From Prado023 sp963714995 (GTDB lineage Bacteria; Actinomycetota; Actinomycetes; S36-B12; CAIYMF01): DNA of 64,000 nucleotides. Shown here one piece after another: positions 18,149 to 26,033 of the stretch. Numbering within the stretch: position 1 is the first letter of the stretch; the number at the start of each line of letters is the position of its first letter. The DNA is taken from NCBI GenBank assembly GCA_963714995.1, contig CAVQQP010000002.1, forward strand, positions 124,001-188,000, read 5' to 3'. Under the pieces are notes generated by a model. That model did no database searches and had not been told where the DNA came from. It saw only the letters and a list, made by a program, of their open reading frames with translations. The position numbers were made by a program, and so were the translations under genes.

Positions 18149-19405
18149 ATGCGGGCCGTCGTCGCCGACCTGACCACGCAGCGCTACCTGCTGACCGCTG
18201 CAGCGCAGAGGCTCCCCCGGGGTGCCGGGAAGCGCGCCGGGTGGGGGCCGGGCGGGATCCTCGCGCTCGTGCCCGATGCGCCCACGCCCCCGCTGCCGAG
18301 GGCGGACGGCTGGGTCCGGCTGCGCCCCGAGCTGTCCGGGATCTGCGGCAGCGACGTCGGCGTCGCCCACGCCAAGTCCTCGTTCGTGCTGTCGGCCTTC
18401 TACAGCGCGCCGCGGCAGATCCTGGGCCACGAGATGGTCGCGGTCGTCGAGGAGGCGGGCCGCGGCGCCACGATCGCCGAGGGCGAGCGCGTGGTCATCG
18501 ACCCGGTGCTCTCGTGCGCGCATCGTGGCTTCGAACCGTGCCGGTCGTGCCGTGAGGGCTTCCCGAACGTGTGCGAGCGGTTCGACCAGCCGGGTGCCAC
18601 CGGCTGCGCCGCACCGACGCTGGGCTTCGATGCGGCCCTGGGCGGCGGTTGGGGGGAGCAGGTCGTGGCCCACCAGTCACAGCTGCACCGGGCGGCAGGG
18701 ATCCCCTCGACGCGCGCGGTCCTCGGCGAGCCGGCCTCGATCGCCCTGCACGCGGCCCTGCAGTGGCAGCGCCGCGGCGAACGCGTCGTGGTGATCGGGC
18801 CCGGCACGATCGGCCTGCTCGTGACGGCGGCCCTGCGGATGCTGCACCCCGACCTCGACATCATCGTGGTCAGCCCGGGAGCGTTCGGCTCCGAGGCGGC
18901 GATGGCCGCCGGCGCCACCCGGACCCTGCCCTCCGGCCCCGGTGCCGTGGAGGCCCTGGCGGCATCCGACGGCGGGCGGGTGCTGCGGCCACGTCTGACC
19001 CGGACCCCGATCCTCGAGCAGGGGGTGGACGCGGTCTTCGACTGCGTCGGCCTCACGGACACCATCGACCTGGCCCTGCACCTGCTGCGGCCCACCGGGA
19101 TGCTGGTCCTCGTCGGCGGCGCAGGCAAGCAGTCGGTGGACTGGTCACTGGTCTGGAACCGGCAGATCACGGTGCAGGGGACGATCAACTTCGGGCCCGA
19201 GCCCTCCCTCGGAGGCCGGAACACCATGGCGCAGGTCGTCGAGTGGTTCGCCGACCCGCGCTACCGCGTGGACGGGATCGTCACGCACACGTTCGACCTC
19301 GACGGGTGGAAGGACGGGCTCGAGGCCGCCTCGGCCGGACCGCGCGCCGGCTGCATCAAGGCCACCCTGCGCCCCAACCCCGGGATCCCGCTCGTCGGGG
19401 CGTGA
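18149..19405 (+). CDS. Zinc-dependent medium-chain alcohol dehydrogenase
   Basis: MDR-superfamily NAD(P)-dependent dehydrogenase, 418 aa. Catalytic zinc ligands are suggested by GICGSD and ILGHEM near residues 70 and 95, and four cysteines in the segment CRSCREGFPNVC plus the preceding CAHRGFEPC supply the structural zinc site. The cofactor loop is VVVIGPGTIGLLV. The chain is about 60 residues longer than common alcohol dehydrogenases because of an N-terminal extension and an insertion after the Rossmann core. Last gene of the operon, 23 bp after the monooxygenase; a substrate alcohol or aldehyde made by the operon is likely. Confidence 0.82.
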   Translation: MRAVVADLTTQRYLLTAAAQRLPRGAGKRAGWGPGGILALVPDAPTPPLPRADGWVRLRPELSGICGSDVGVAHAKSSFVLSAFYSAPRQILGHEMVAVVEEAGRGATIAEGERVVIDPVLSCAHRGFEPCRSCREGFPNVCERFDQPGATGCAAPTLGFDAALGGGWGEQVVAHQSQLHRAAGIPSTRAVLGEPASIALHAALQWQRRGERVVVIGPGTIGLLVTAALRMLHPDLDIIVVSPGAFGSEAAMAAGATRTLPSGPGAVEALAASDGGRVLRPRLTRTPILEQGVDAVFDCVGLTDTIDLALHLLRPTGMLVLVGGAGKQSVDWSLVWNRQITVQGTINFGPEPSLGGRNTMAQVVEWFADPRYRVDGIVTHTFDLDGWKDGLEAASAGPRAGCIKATLRPNPGIPLVGA

Positions 19406-19464
19406 GGGCCGGGCGCGAGGTCGGCCGGTCAGGGCCGGGCGCCAGCCGTCCGGGCCACGGCGAT

Positions 19465-20391
19465 CTACGTGGGCAGCCCGAACCGGTCCTCGCCCACCAG
19501 CGCGACGAGGCCGTCTGCCACCAGCCCGTCGAGGGCCCGCTCCCGCTGGATGGCCCCGTCCCACGCCGCCTCGATCTGCGACCGACCCACGGAGCCCCCG
19601 GACTCCCGCAGCACCGCCATGATCCGACCGCGGACCTGCCGGTCGGTGCCCGCGAACCGCTGGACCCTGCGCGGCGGCCCGTCGTAGGCCGGTCGGCCCG
19701 CCTGCAGCCAGGCGCACCTCGCCCCGACCGGGCAGCTCGAGCAGCGCGGCGAGGTCGCCGTGCACACGAGCGCCCCCAGCTCCATCACGGCCGCCGACCA
19801 GTGGGCCGCCGCCGCGTCGTCCTCCGGGACGACGGCGTCGGCCCTCGCGCGCTCGGCGGCCGTCAGGCTCGGGGGCGGGTGCTCGTCACCGCCCAGCAGC
19901 CGCGCGAGCACCCGGCGGACGTTCGTGTCCAGCACGACCGAGCGCCGCCCGAACGCGAACGCCCGCACGGCGGCGGCGGTGTACTCCCCGACCCCCGGCA
20001 GCGCCCGCAGGTCCGCCTCACTCTCGGGGACCCGCCCCTCGTGCCGCTCCACCATGGCCACTGCCGCCGCGTGCAGGTTCAGGGCGCGCCGCGGGTAGCC
20101 CAGCCGATCCCACTGCCGGACTGCCTCACCCGGCGAGTCCGCCGCGAGGTCGGCGGGCCGCGGCCAGCGCTGCATCCACGCGGTCCACGCCGGCACCACC
20201 CGCACGACCGGCGTCTGCTGCAGCATCACCTCACTGACCAGCACCCCCCAGGGGGTCCGGTCCGGCGCTCGCCAGGGCAGGTCGCGGCGGTGCACGTCGA
20301 ACCAGTCGCCGACGACCTCTGTGACGCCGCGGGGCACCCCCGCGGGGACCTGAGCCGATCCGGCCCTGGCCCCGTCACCCACCGTCGGCAT
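19465..20391 (-). CDS. mutY: A/G-specific adenine DNA glycosylase
   Basis: Removes adenine mispaired with 8-oxoguanine. The 308-aa protein has the helix-hairpin-helix LPGVGEYTAAAVRAF, the catalytic aspartate in VVLDTNVRRV, the glutamate in SEVMLQQTPVV and a [4Fe-4S] cluster spaced C-x6-C-x2-C-x5-C (CTATSPRCSSCPVGARC). It lacks the Nudix-like C-terminal domain of E. coli MutY, as is common in actinobacteria. The ATG at 20391 is chosen because a GACAAT hexamer lies seven bases upstream; the open frame extends further but into sequence unlike the family. Confidence 0.9.
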   Translation of the reverse strand: MPTVGDGARAGSAQVPAGVPRGVTEVVGDWFDVHRRDLPWRAPDRTPWGVLVSEVMLQQTPVVRVVPAWTAWMQRWPRPADLAADSPGEAVRQWDRLGYPRRALNLHAAAVAMVERHEGRVPESEADLRALPGVGEYTAAAVRAFAFGRRSVVLDTNVRRVLARLLGGDEHPPPSLTAAERARADAVVPEDDAAAAHWSAAVMELGALVCTATSPRCSSCPVGARCAWLQAGRPAYDGPPRRVQRFAGTDRQVRGRIMAVLRESGGSVGRSQIEAAWDGAIQRERALDGLVADGLVALVGEDRFGLPT

Positions 20392-20398
20392 GGGCCAC

Positions 20399-20404
20399 AT
20401 TGTC
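20399..20404 (-). promoter_or_regulatory. -10 element (GACAAT), leaderless start of mutY
   Basis: GACAAT on the minus strand lies seven bases before the ATG at 20391 with no ribosome site between, supporting that start and a leaderless mRNA. Confidence 0.45.
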
Positions 20405-20482
20405 TGCCCGGGCCCTCGGCGCTGCACGCGGGGGCCGCCGCGCGCGATACTCAGGGCATCGACCGCCCCAGGAGGATCCCCC

Positions 20483-21076
20483 ATGAACGATCGGCTCAAC
20501 GCCCTGATGCAGCAGAAGCCCGGGCTCGGAATCGCGCGACGGTCGTCCATCCTCGTGGCGGCAAGCGGCCCCTACCAGTCGGGCGTCGGGCGGCGGCTGG
20601 ACAAGATCCCCTTCGGCAACCTCGCCCTCGCCGGAGCCATCTCGTCGTTCTACGTCGCGATGACGGGCGTGCCCGAGCTGGCCATCGAGCAGGCGGCGGA
20701 CCGGTCCCTCGGCGGGAAGCCGACGACCCCCGAGCAGGTCGCCCGGCATCGCCGCTTCCTCCTTGCGGGCAATGCCGCCACGATGGCCGCCGCAGTCGTC
20801 GCCCAGAGGGCGATCACCCACAGCGCGCGCACCGGACCGCTCATGGAGGCCGGTCGGGTCGTCACCAGCCAGATCGCGATCGGGGCCGCGGCCGGAGCCA
20901 TCGTGACGGGCTCGGACGCGATCCTCGGACCGCTCGCCCGACGCAAGGACACGAGGTCGCCGGCCGGGATCGCCGTCGCCGCGGGGATCATGACGGTCAA
21001 CCGCAAGATGCTCAAGAGGGCAGCCAGGGCCCTCACCCTGCCGACCACGCCCACCCCGTACTCCTACGTGGGCTGA
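20483..21076 (+). CDS. Hypothetical protein with hydrophobic helices
   Basis: I do not recognise this 197-aa protein. It begins MNDRLNALMQQKPG after a clear AGGAGG ribosome site. Several alanine-rich, moderately hydrophobic segments (about residues 50-65, 95-115, 130-150 and 160-178) could be membrane helices, separated by basic stretches. The tail is basic (NRKMLKRAARA) and proline-rich. It is divergent from mutY and followed by the pirin gene after about 150 bp. Codon use matches the genome, so it is probably a real gene. Confidence 0.6.
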   Translation: MNDRLNALMQQKPGLGIARRSSILVAASGPYQSGVGRRLDKIPFGNLALAGAISSFYVAMTGVPELAIEQAADRSLGGKPTTPEQVARHRRFLLAGNAATMAAAVVAQRAITHSARTGPLMEAGRVVTSQIAIGAAAGAIVTGSDAILGPLARRKDTRSPAGIAVAAGIMTVNRKMLKRAARALTLPTTPTPYSYVG

Positions 21077-21186
21077 CGACCCGGCGCCGAGGCGGCCGGC
21101 GGGCTGCCCTGGGCTGACGGCCCTCCCCACCGTGACCGGCGGAATGCCCGCGCGGCAGGGACTGGCGGAATGTTGGCGCCCTCCAT

Positions 21187-21210
21187 ATAGTTGAATCTTG
21201 TACAGACTAT
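21187..21210. promoter_or_regulatory. AT-rich dyad at the pirin promoter (candidate operator)
   Basis: A 24-bp AT-rich stretch with ATAGT/ACTAT ends precedes the pirin ribosome site and is conspicuous in this GC-rich DNA. Pirin genes are often controlled by MarR-type repressors binding such dyads, but no regulator gene is adjacent. Confidence 0.35.
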
Positions 21211-21223
21211 CCAGGAGGACCTC

Positions 21224-22192
21224 ATGCCCGCCGTGACCGCCGACACCATGACCCTGCCGCGGGTCGACGCGCCCGATCCCAACGGGCGGTCCCGCCCGGT
21301 CCGGACCGTCACCACCGCCCCGCGCGGCTTCGAGGGTGAGGGCTTCCCGGTGCGCCGGGCGTTCGCGGGCGTGGACAAGGCCGACCTGGACCCGTTCGTG
21401 CACATGGACCAGATGGGCGAGGTGGAGTACGGCGTCGGCGAGCCCCGGGGCACCGACTGGCACCCGCACCGCGGCTTCGAGACGTTCACCTACCTGATGG
21501 ACGGGACGTTCATCCACCAGGACTCCCACGGCGGCGGTGGCGTGATCGAGAACGGTGGCACCCAGTACATGACCGCGGGCGCGGGCATCCTGCACATCGA
21601 GACCCCGCCGGAGTCCCTGGTGCGCTCGGGCGGGCTCTTCCACGGGATCCAGCTCTGGATCAACCTGCCGGCCGCCAAGAAGTGGCTGGCCCCGGCATAC
21701 CAGGGCCTCGAGAGCACCGACATCGCCCTCGCGTCGAGCGCCGACGGCGGCGCCCTGGTGCGCGTGCTCGCCGGGACCGTCGCGGGGCACACCGGCCCCG
21801 GGCGCAGCCAGTCGCCGATCTCGATCGTGCACGCGACCCTCGCCCCCGGAGCACGCCTCGAGCTGCCGTGGCGGGCCGACTTCAACGCCCTGGTCTACGC
21901 CCTGTCCGGGCGCGGCAGCGTGGGCGCCTACGGCCAGCCGATCAACTCCGGCCAGCTCGCAGTCCTCGGATCCGGCGACCACATCACGCTCGAGGCGGCG
22001 CCCAGCCAGTCCGTGGCCAGCCCGGCACTCGATGTCCTGCTGCTCGGCGGGGTCCCCCTGCGCGAGCCGGTGTTCGCCTACGGCCCGTTCGTGATGAACA
22101 CCAAGGCCGAGGTCATCCAGGCGATCGAGGACTACCAGCGCGGCCGGCTCGGGGTCATCCCCGAGGGCGCGATCATGCCGCACCACGGCTGA
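21224..22192 (+). CDS. Pirin family protein
   Basis: Bicupin of the pirin family, 322 aa; relatives are metal-binding nuclear or cytosolic proteins and some are quercetinases. The N-terminal cupin carries the conserved HMDQMG, DWHPHRGFETFTYLMDG and the GTQYMTAGAGILHIE motif, giving the usual His/Glu metal ligands. The C-terminal cupin is present (FGPFVMN-like end: AYGPFVMNTKAEVIQAIEDY). An AGGAGG ribosome site six bases upstream fixes the ATG at 21224. An AT-rich dyad lies at the promoter and a 12-bp hairpin follows the stop. Substrate unknown. Confidence 0.9.
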   Translation: MPAVTADTMTLPRVDAPDPNGRSRPVRTVTTAPRGFEGEGFPVRRAFAGVDKADLDPFVHMDQMGEVEYGVGEPRGTDWHPHRGFETFTYLMDGTFIHQDSHGGGGVIENGGTQYMTAGAGILHIETPPESLVRSGGLFHGIQLWINLPAAKKWLAPAYQGLESTDIALASSADGGALVRVLAGTVAGHTGPGRSQSPISIVHATLAPGARLELPWRADFNALVYALSGRGSVGAYGQPINSGQLAVLGSGDHITLEAAPSQSVASPALDVLLLGGVPLREPVFAYGPFVMNTKAEVIQAIEDYQRGRLGVIPEGAIMPHHG

Positions 22193-22221
22193 CGGGCACG
22201 TCCCACGCGATAGGCATGGAG

Positions 22222-22263
22222 CAACCTCGCCACAGCGACGGGGGATGCACGGTGGCGAGGTTG
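22222..22263 (+). terminator. 12-bp hairpin after pirin
   Basis: CAACCTCGCCAC and GTGGCGAGGTTG form a perfect 12-bp stem around an 18-base loop, 30 bp after the pirin stop. No T-run follows, as often in actinobacteria. The arm sequence CAACCTCGC recurs in other gaps, so it may instead be a repeat element. Confidence 0.45.
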
Positions 22264-22399
22264 TGGTGAGCAGGATACACAGCGCAGAGAGCGTTCTCTC
22301 GTTAGGCGTCCCCACGAGCGCGCGCGTCCCCACGAGCCACGGCGCCATTCCCTCCGGCGCGGTCAGGCCGCACCACGCGTGACGAAGACCTCGCACTGG

Positions 22400-22568
22400 T
22401 TCCGGTGGAATACGGGGAAGGCGGGGCCCCGGCGAGAAGGCCTTGCGCCACTTCCGGTGGTTCCAGGCTCGTCGGAAGGGGCGGGTTCCACCGGAACAGG
22501 CGCACGGTCCCCGACGCCGGTCGGCCCGATGCCCGGGAACAACCGCAACTGGTGCGAGGTTGCACCAG
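22400..22568. repeat. Cluster of short direct and inverted repeats (TTCCGGTGG element)
   Basis: The gap 22193-22656 (464 bp) holds no supported gene. It contains TTCCGGTGGAA at 22400-22410, TTCCGGTGG at 22452-22460 and the inverse TTCCACCGGAA at 22486-22496, each with similar GC-rich sequence upstream, so they look like three diverged copies of a roughly 20-bp element. A separate perfect hairpin CTGGTGC/GCACCAG with loop GAGGTT lies at 22549-22568. Function unknown; a folded leader for the next gene or a REP-like element are options. Confidence 0.5.
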
Positions 22569-22656
22569 CCAGGCGCCACCGCGGGCTGCCGGCCCCGAGC
22601 CGCAGTGCGCCCTGGTCCGGCGCCGACGCTGGCTGAGGTGAAGCGAGGAGGACCAC

Positions 22657-23328
22657 ATGCAGATCGGGATCCTGGGCACGGGGATGGTGGGCCGCGCGCT
22701 GGCGGAGGGATTCGTCCGCACCGGTCACGATGTGTCCCTGGGCACGCGTGACGTCGATGCGACGATGGTCCGCCCGCTCGTGGGGACACCCGGGTCCATG
22801 GCCGAGTGGCTCGCGGAGAACCCCTCGGTTGCGCTGGCCGACCTGGCGTCGGTCGCGGCAGCCGCGGAGGTCGTGGTGAACGCCACGAACGGCGCGGGAA
22901 CCATCGAGGCCCTGACCGAGGCTGGGGCAACCAACCTCGCCGGCAAGGTCCTGCTCGACATCGCCAACCCGCTGGACTTCTCGAAGGGCTTCCCGCCGAC
23001 CCTGACCGTCAAGGACACCGACTCCCTCGGCGAGCAGGTGCAGCGCACCTTCCCTGAGGCCCGGGTGGTCAAGACGCTGAACACGATGAACGCGACGCTC
23101 ATGACCCGCCCCGGACTGCTCCCCGAGCCCACGGCGGTCTTCCTGTCCGGCAACGACCCACAGGCCAAGGCCGTTGCCTCGGGACTGCTCCGGGAGTTCG
23201 GCTGGACCGACATCCTGGACCTCGGCGACATCACCACCGCTCGGGGACCGGAGATGTGGCTGCCGCTGTGGCTGCGGGTGATGGGCGCCGTGGGCGGCCC
23301 GATGTTCAACCTGCGGATCGTGCGGTAG
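22657..23328 (+). CDS. NADPH-dependent F420 reductase-like oxidoreductase
   Basis: A 223-aa NAD(P)-binding protein of the F420H2:NADP+ oxidoreductase (ProC/Fno-like) family. The N-terminal Rossmann loop GILGTGMVGRALAEGF and the NADP-phosphate region GTRD are clear, as is the central NATNGAGTIEAL and VKTLNTMNA. True Fno proteins use F420, which many actinobacteria make; many relatives of this type are annotated only as NADP-binding. A GAGGAGGA site precedes the ATG. It is transcribed toward trmB on the opposite strand. Confidence 0.78.
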   Translation: MQIGILGTGMVGRALAEGFVRTGHDVSLGTRDVDATMVRPLVGTPGSMAEWLAENPSVALADLASVAAAAEVVVNATNGAGTIEALTEAGATNLAGKVLLDIANPLDFSKGFPPTLTVKDTDSLGEQVQRTFPEARVVKTLNTMNATLMTRPGLLPEPTAVFLSGNDPQAKAVASGLLREFGWTDILDLGDITTARGPEMWLPLWLRVMGAVGGPMFNLRIVR

Positions 23329-23347
23329 GAGACCGACGGTCAGCGCC

Positions 23348-24022
23348 TCACAGGCGTGTCGCGATGAGGTCGGCGCTCGGGCGTCCGGCGGCCATCCCCC
23401 GCCGCTCGTAGGCGGTGATCGGACGCCAGTCGGGGCGAGCGACCAGGCCCTGCCCCACATCCAGCAACGGCTCGGCGGAGCACACGGCCAGCATCTGGTC
23501 GGCGTAGTGGGCGACGTCGGTGGCCAGGTGCAGTGCCCCACCGGGTTCCAGAAGGATCGCGGCCCGATGGACGAACGCCGGTTGGACGAGCCGACGCTTG
23601 TGATGGCGGACCTTGGGCCACGGGTCGGGGAAGTAGGCCCGGATCCCCGCGAGTGAACCGGGGGCAAGGCGATCCATCAGCTCCACGGCATCCCCGAGGC
23701 AGACCCGCACGTTGCCCAGGGCCGCCCGCTCCGCGCCTGCCAGCAGCGCCCCGATTCCGGGGGTGTGCACATCGACGGCGACGATCCCGCGCTCAGGGTC
23801 GGCCTGGGCCATGGCCAGGGTCGTCTCCCCCATGCCCGACCCGATCTCGAGGACCACCGGCCGCGGCGGGTGGAACACCTGGGCCAGGTCGTCCGGAGCG
23901 GCGTGGACGTCGATGCCCCATCCCGGCAGGAGCCGGATCAGGGCCGATGCGGCTGAGGGAGTCGTCCGGCTGCGCCGCGGGTGGAAGGTCCGGATCCTGC
24001 GCGCCGGACGGCCCTCAGACAT
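23348..24022 (-). CDS. trmB: tRNA (guanine-N7-)-methyltransferase
   Basis: Methylates G46 in the variable loop of tRNAs using S-adenosylmethionine. The 224-aa protein shows the SAM motif VLEIGSGMGETTLAMA, the following acidic VAVDVHTPG, and the TrmB-specific YFPDPWPKVRHHKRRLV, with the catalytic-region Asp in FPDPWPK. The C-terminal TAYERRG is also typical. The ATG at 24022 gives a basic N-terminal tail (RIRTFHPRRSR) as in other actinobacterial members. Monocistronic, converging with the F420-reductase-like gene. Confidence 0.93.
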   Translation of the reverse strand: MSEGRPARRIRTFHPRRSRTTPSAASALIRLLPGWGIDVHAAPDDLAQVFHPPRPVVLEIGSGMGETTLAMAQADPERGIVAVDVHTPGIGALLAGAERAALGNVRVCLGDAVELMDRLAPGSLAGIRAYFPDPWPKVRHHKRRLVQPAFVHRAAILLEPGGALHLATDVAHYADQMLAVCSAEPLLDVGQGLVARPDWRPITAYERRGMAAGRPSADLIATRL

Positions 24023-24099
24023 CGGGACCTTTGGGCGTTTTGACCGGGTTCGCGGTCCGGCATGGTGTCACCTGGAAACCCCCCATCAGAGGAAAAGCA

Positions 24100-24513
24100 A
24101 TGAGTTCGTCCATTATCGACTCCACACAGACCGACGCCACCCCCTCAGTCGAATCAGGTGCCCCCCATCACCGCGTCCCGCACCGGGCATGGCTGGTGGC
24201 CGTCGCACTCGTGGCCGTGGTCACCCTCGGCCTGACCATCGCCTGGCAGGCCACCGCGGGCGCCTCGCCGACGCCCGGCACGACCAGCACCACGGCCAAC
24301 TCCGTCGCGGTGCAGGCTGACCCGGCTGTGTCCGCGGGCGCTGGGCTGCTCGCGCTGGCCTGGGAGCTGACGCCCCCCTCGCAACGCGGGGCAGCCTGCG
24401 CGCAGTTCAGCGCGGACCCGGCCGCGGCCTGGGCGGCCTACAGCGCCGGCGCGGATGCCGCATCGATCGCCACCCGTGCGGAGCTCTCCGCATTCCTGGG
24501 CGTTCGCTGCTGA
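24100..24513 (+). CDS. Hypothetical membrane-anchored/secreted protein
   Basis: Unrecognised 137-aa protein. A hydrophilic Ser/Thr-rich N-terminus precedes one hydrophobic helix (about residues 28-50, WLVAVALVAVVTLGLTIAW), then a Ser/Thr/Ala-rich extracytoplasmic domain with two cysteines (one at the very C-terminus). The helix is probably a signal anchor. An AGAGGAAAA site lies before the ATG at 24100. Diverges from trmB with a 77-bp gap. Confidence 0.55.
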   Translation: MSSSIIDSTQTDATPSVESGAPHHRVPHRAWLVAVALVAVVTLGLTIAWQATAGASPTPGTTSTTANSVAVQADPAVSAGAGLLALAWELTPPSQRGAACAQFSADPAAAWAAYSAGADAASIATRAELSAFLGVRC

Positions 24514-24637
24514 GGCTCCGACCCGCGAGACCTGCCGCTCGTTCTCCTCGACTGGCCATGCCGCGCAGATCCTGACGCTCAGCCCCTTGACGGGTGCCGC
24601 GTCGCGAGTAAATTGAGCCTTACCAAAGGAGGCGCTC

Positions 24638-24910
24638 GTGGCTGACGTGGAGAGCACTTTGGAAGAGCGTCGTCGCAAGGCGAACGCGCTCCGGTTCGGT
24701 GCGATCGTCGCGGTGCTCTGCCTGGCGGTGGTCGTGCTCCCGATCTGGAATGGGGTGGCCGTCCTGGGAATCCCGCTCCTCTTCGGCGCGTGGTACGACT
24801 ACACCAGGGCGCCACGGCACGGCACCGCAGCGCCCAACATGGGGTGGGAAGTTGGGGACGTCTGGGAACACGGGGGGATGAAGACCGACACCTATCGCGC
24901 TCCCGACTGA
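24638..24910 (+). CDS. Hypothetical small membrane protein
   Basis: A 90-aa protein with an acidic N-terminus (MADVESTLEERRRK), then two hydrophobic segments (about residues 20-38 and 40-53) forming a probable membrane hairpin, and a hydrophilic tail containing GWEVGDVWEHGGMKTD. Not recognised. The GTG at 24638 has an excellent AAAGGAGG ribosome site with an AT-rich promoter-like stretch upstream, which strongly supports translation. Confidence 0.6.
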   Translation: MADVESTLEERRRKANALRFGAIVAVLCLAVVVLPIWNGVAVLGIPLLFGAWYDYTRAPRHGTAAPNMGWEVGDVWEHGGMKTDTYRAPD

Positions 24911-25363
24911 CGCCGTCAGGCGCGGCCCGCCGATCCCCACCACGGTATTGCGACCTCACCGCGGGCGGCCGGACCAGAGGCCGAGGTCCCAGAAACGGGC
25001 GACGACCGGCAGGACTCGTCGACCTCCTGCGCGAGTCGCGCCCGGAAGTAGTCCTGACTGTCGGCCTCGCGGGCGTGCCACTCCATCGTCATGGCACTCA
25101 GATCGGCATGGTGCGCACCGATCCTGAGCGCCCGCACCCGAGCGAGAGCCGGTACCGCCCGACGTTGACGGGGATCCCCGGCGGCATCGAACTCCAGGGA
25201 TTCAACCTGCGGGGATGTGCGAGGGGCCACAGGGGCAGGGTTGTCCGGATGACGGGGTCGCGATGGCCCGCCGCCCCGTCGTGCTCAGACTCGCCGGGAT
25301 CGACGCCTACAGCGCTCGCCGCCGTGCTCCCACTTGGTCCGGGAGACGGCTCATCGTGCTCAG
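24911..25363. other. 453-bp gap without a supported gene
   Basis: Between the small membrane protein and tRNA-Asn no gene is convincing. A 104-codon minus-strand frame (24916-25230, GTG start) exists but has mixed third-position GC, no ribosome site that I can see and no recognisable domain. The region is less uniformly GC-biased by codon position than its neighbours, so it may be a decayed gene remnant or untranslated DNA. Confidence 0.4.
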
Positions 25364-25439
25364 TGGCTCCCCCATCTGGACTCGAACCAGAAACCTATCG
25401 GTTAACAGCCGAACGCTCTGCCAATTGAGCTATGGGGGA
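25364..25439 (-). tRNA. tRNA-Asn (anticodon GTT)
   Basis: A 76-base tRNA on the minus strand with the acceptor stem TCCCCCA/TGGGGGA, D-arm GCTC..GAGC, anticodon loop CTGTTAA (GTT, Asn), a T-arm containing GGTTCGAGTCC and an encoded 3' CCA (discriminator G). All four stems pair. It lies alone between a hypothetical gene and the dnaG-linked gene. Confidence 0.97.
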
Positions 25440-25528
25440 TCGAACGCCAGAAGGATACCAACCACCGCCGCTGGCGCCCAAACCGCAGCCCGGCCCCGCG
25501 GCTCGGCCCGCGGCCTGCGGCGAGCTCC

Positions 25529-26033
25529 TCAGACCCCCAGCTGCGCGCGCAGCTCCACCAGCGCCGCGTCGGCGGCCGCGCGCCAGCCGGGATCGGTCGG
25601 GTCGAGGGCCGGGTCGAACACCACCGCCCACCGGACCGCGCCGGTCTCCGGGGACCGGCGGGCGTTGAGCATCGCCCACCCGGTGCGGCCATCGGGATGG
25701 ACGAGCTCCGCGGGATGCGAGCCGACGACGCTCCACTGCACCCGCTCCTTGACGACGGAGGGAACCTGCCCGGGCTCCTCGAACCGCAGCCGCAGCTGAC
25801 GGCTGGGCGCCCCCGGCGCCGGCTGCACCACGAGGTCGAGGAACTCCTCGGACCACGCGCCCCGCACGACGAGGTCCCACGGGACGCGACCATGCTCGGG
25901 CATGTGGATCGCGAGGTCCGTGCAGACCACGACCTGCCCGTCGTACGAGCTCGCCCCACGCGAGCAGCCGCTCCCCCGACGTTCCCGACAGGACCTCGGC
26001 CACCCGCGGGTCGACCTCACGCCGCCAGCGCAT
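25529..26033 (-). CDS. Conserved dnaG-linked hypothetical protein (one frameshift)
   Basis: Unnamed protein of about 167 aa whose start overlaps the dnaG stop as TGATG, so it is co-translated with primase. The N-terminus reads MRWRREVDPRVAEVLSG, then a beta-rich body (GQVVVCTDLAIHMPEHG, PWDLVVRGAW) and a helical tail. Small proteins of this general look accompany dnaG in other actinobacteria, but no function is known to me. The frame is interrupted at the CCCC run 25954-25957; removing one base joins ERLLAWASSYDGQVVV. Otherwise no defects. Confidence 0.55.

Noticed and set aside
18571..21117. Other very long alternate frames (18571-21117, 20375-22930, 49873-51450)
   Set aside because: They run through several real genes in other frames and contain no family motifs; only the part of the last one after 51451 is a true gene (iron alcohol dehydrogenase).
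24916..25230. 104-codon minus-strand frame next to tRNA-Asn
   Set aside because: No ribosome site or -10 at the GTG, weak third-position GC bias, no recognisable domain; kept only as a note on the gap.
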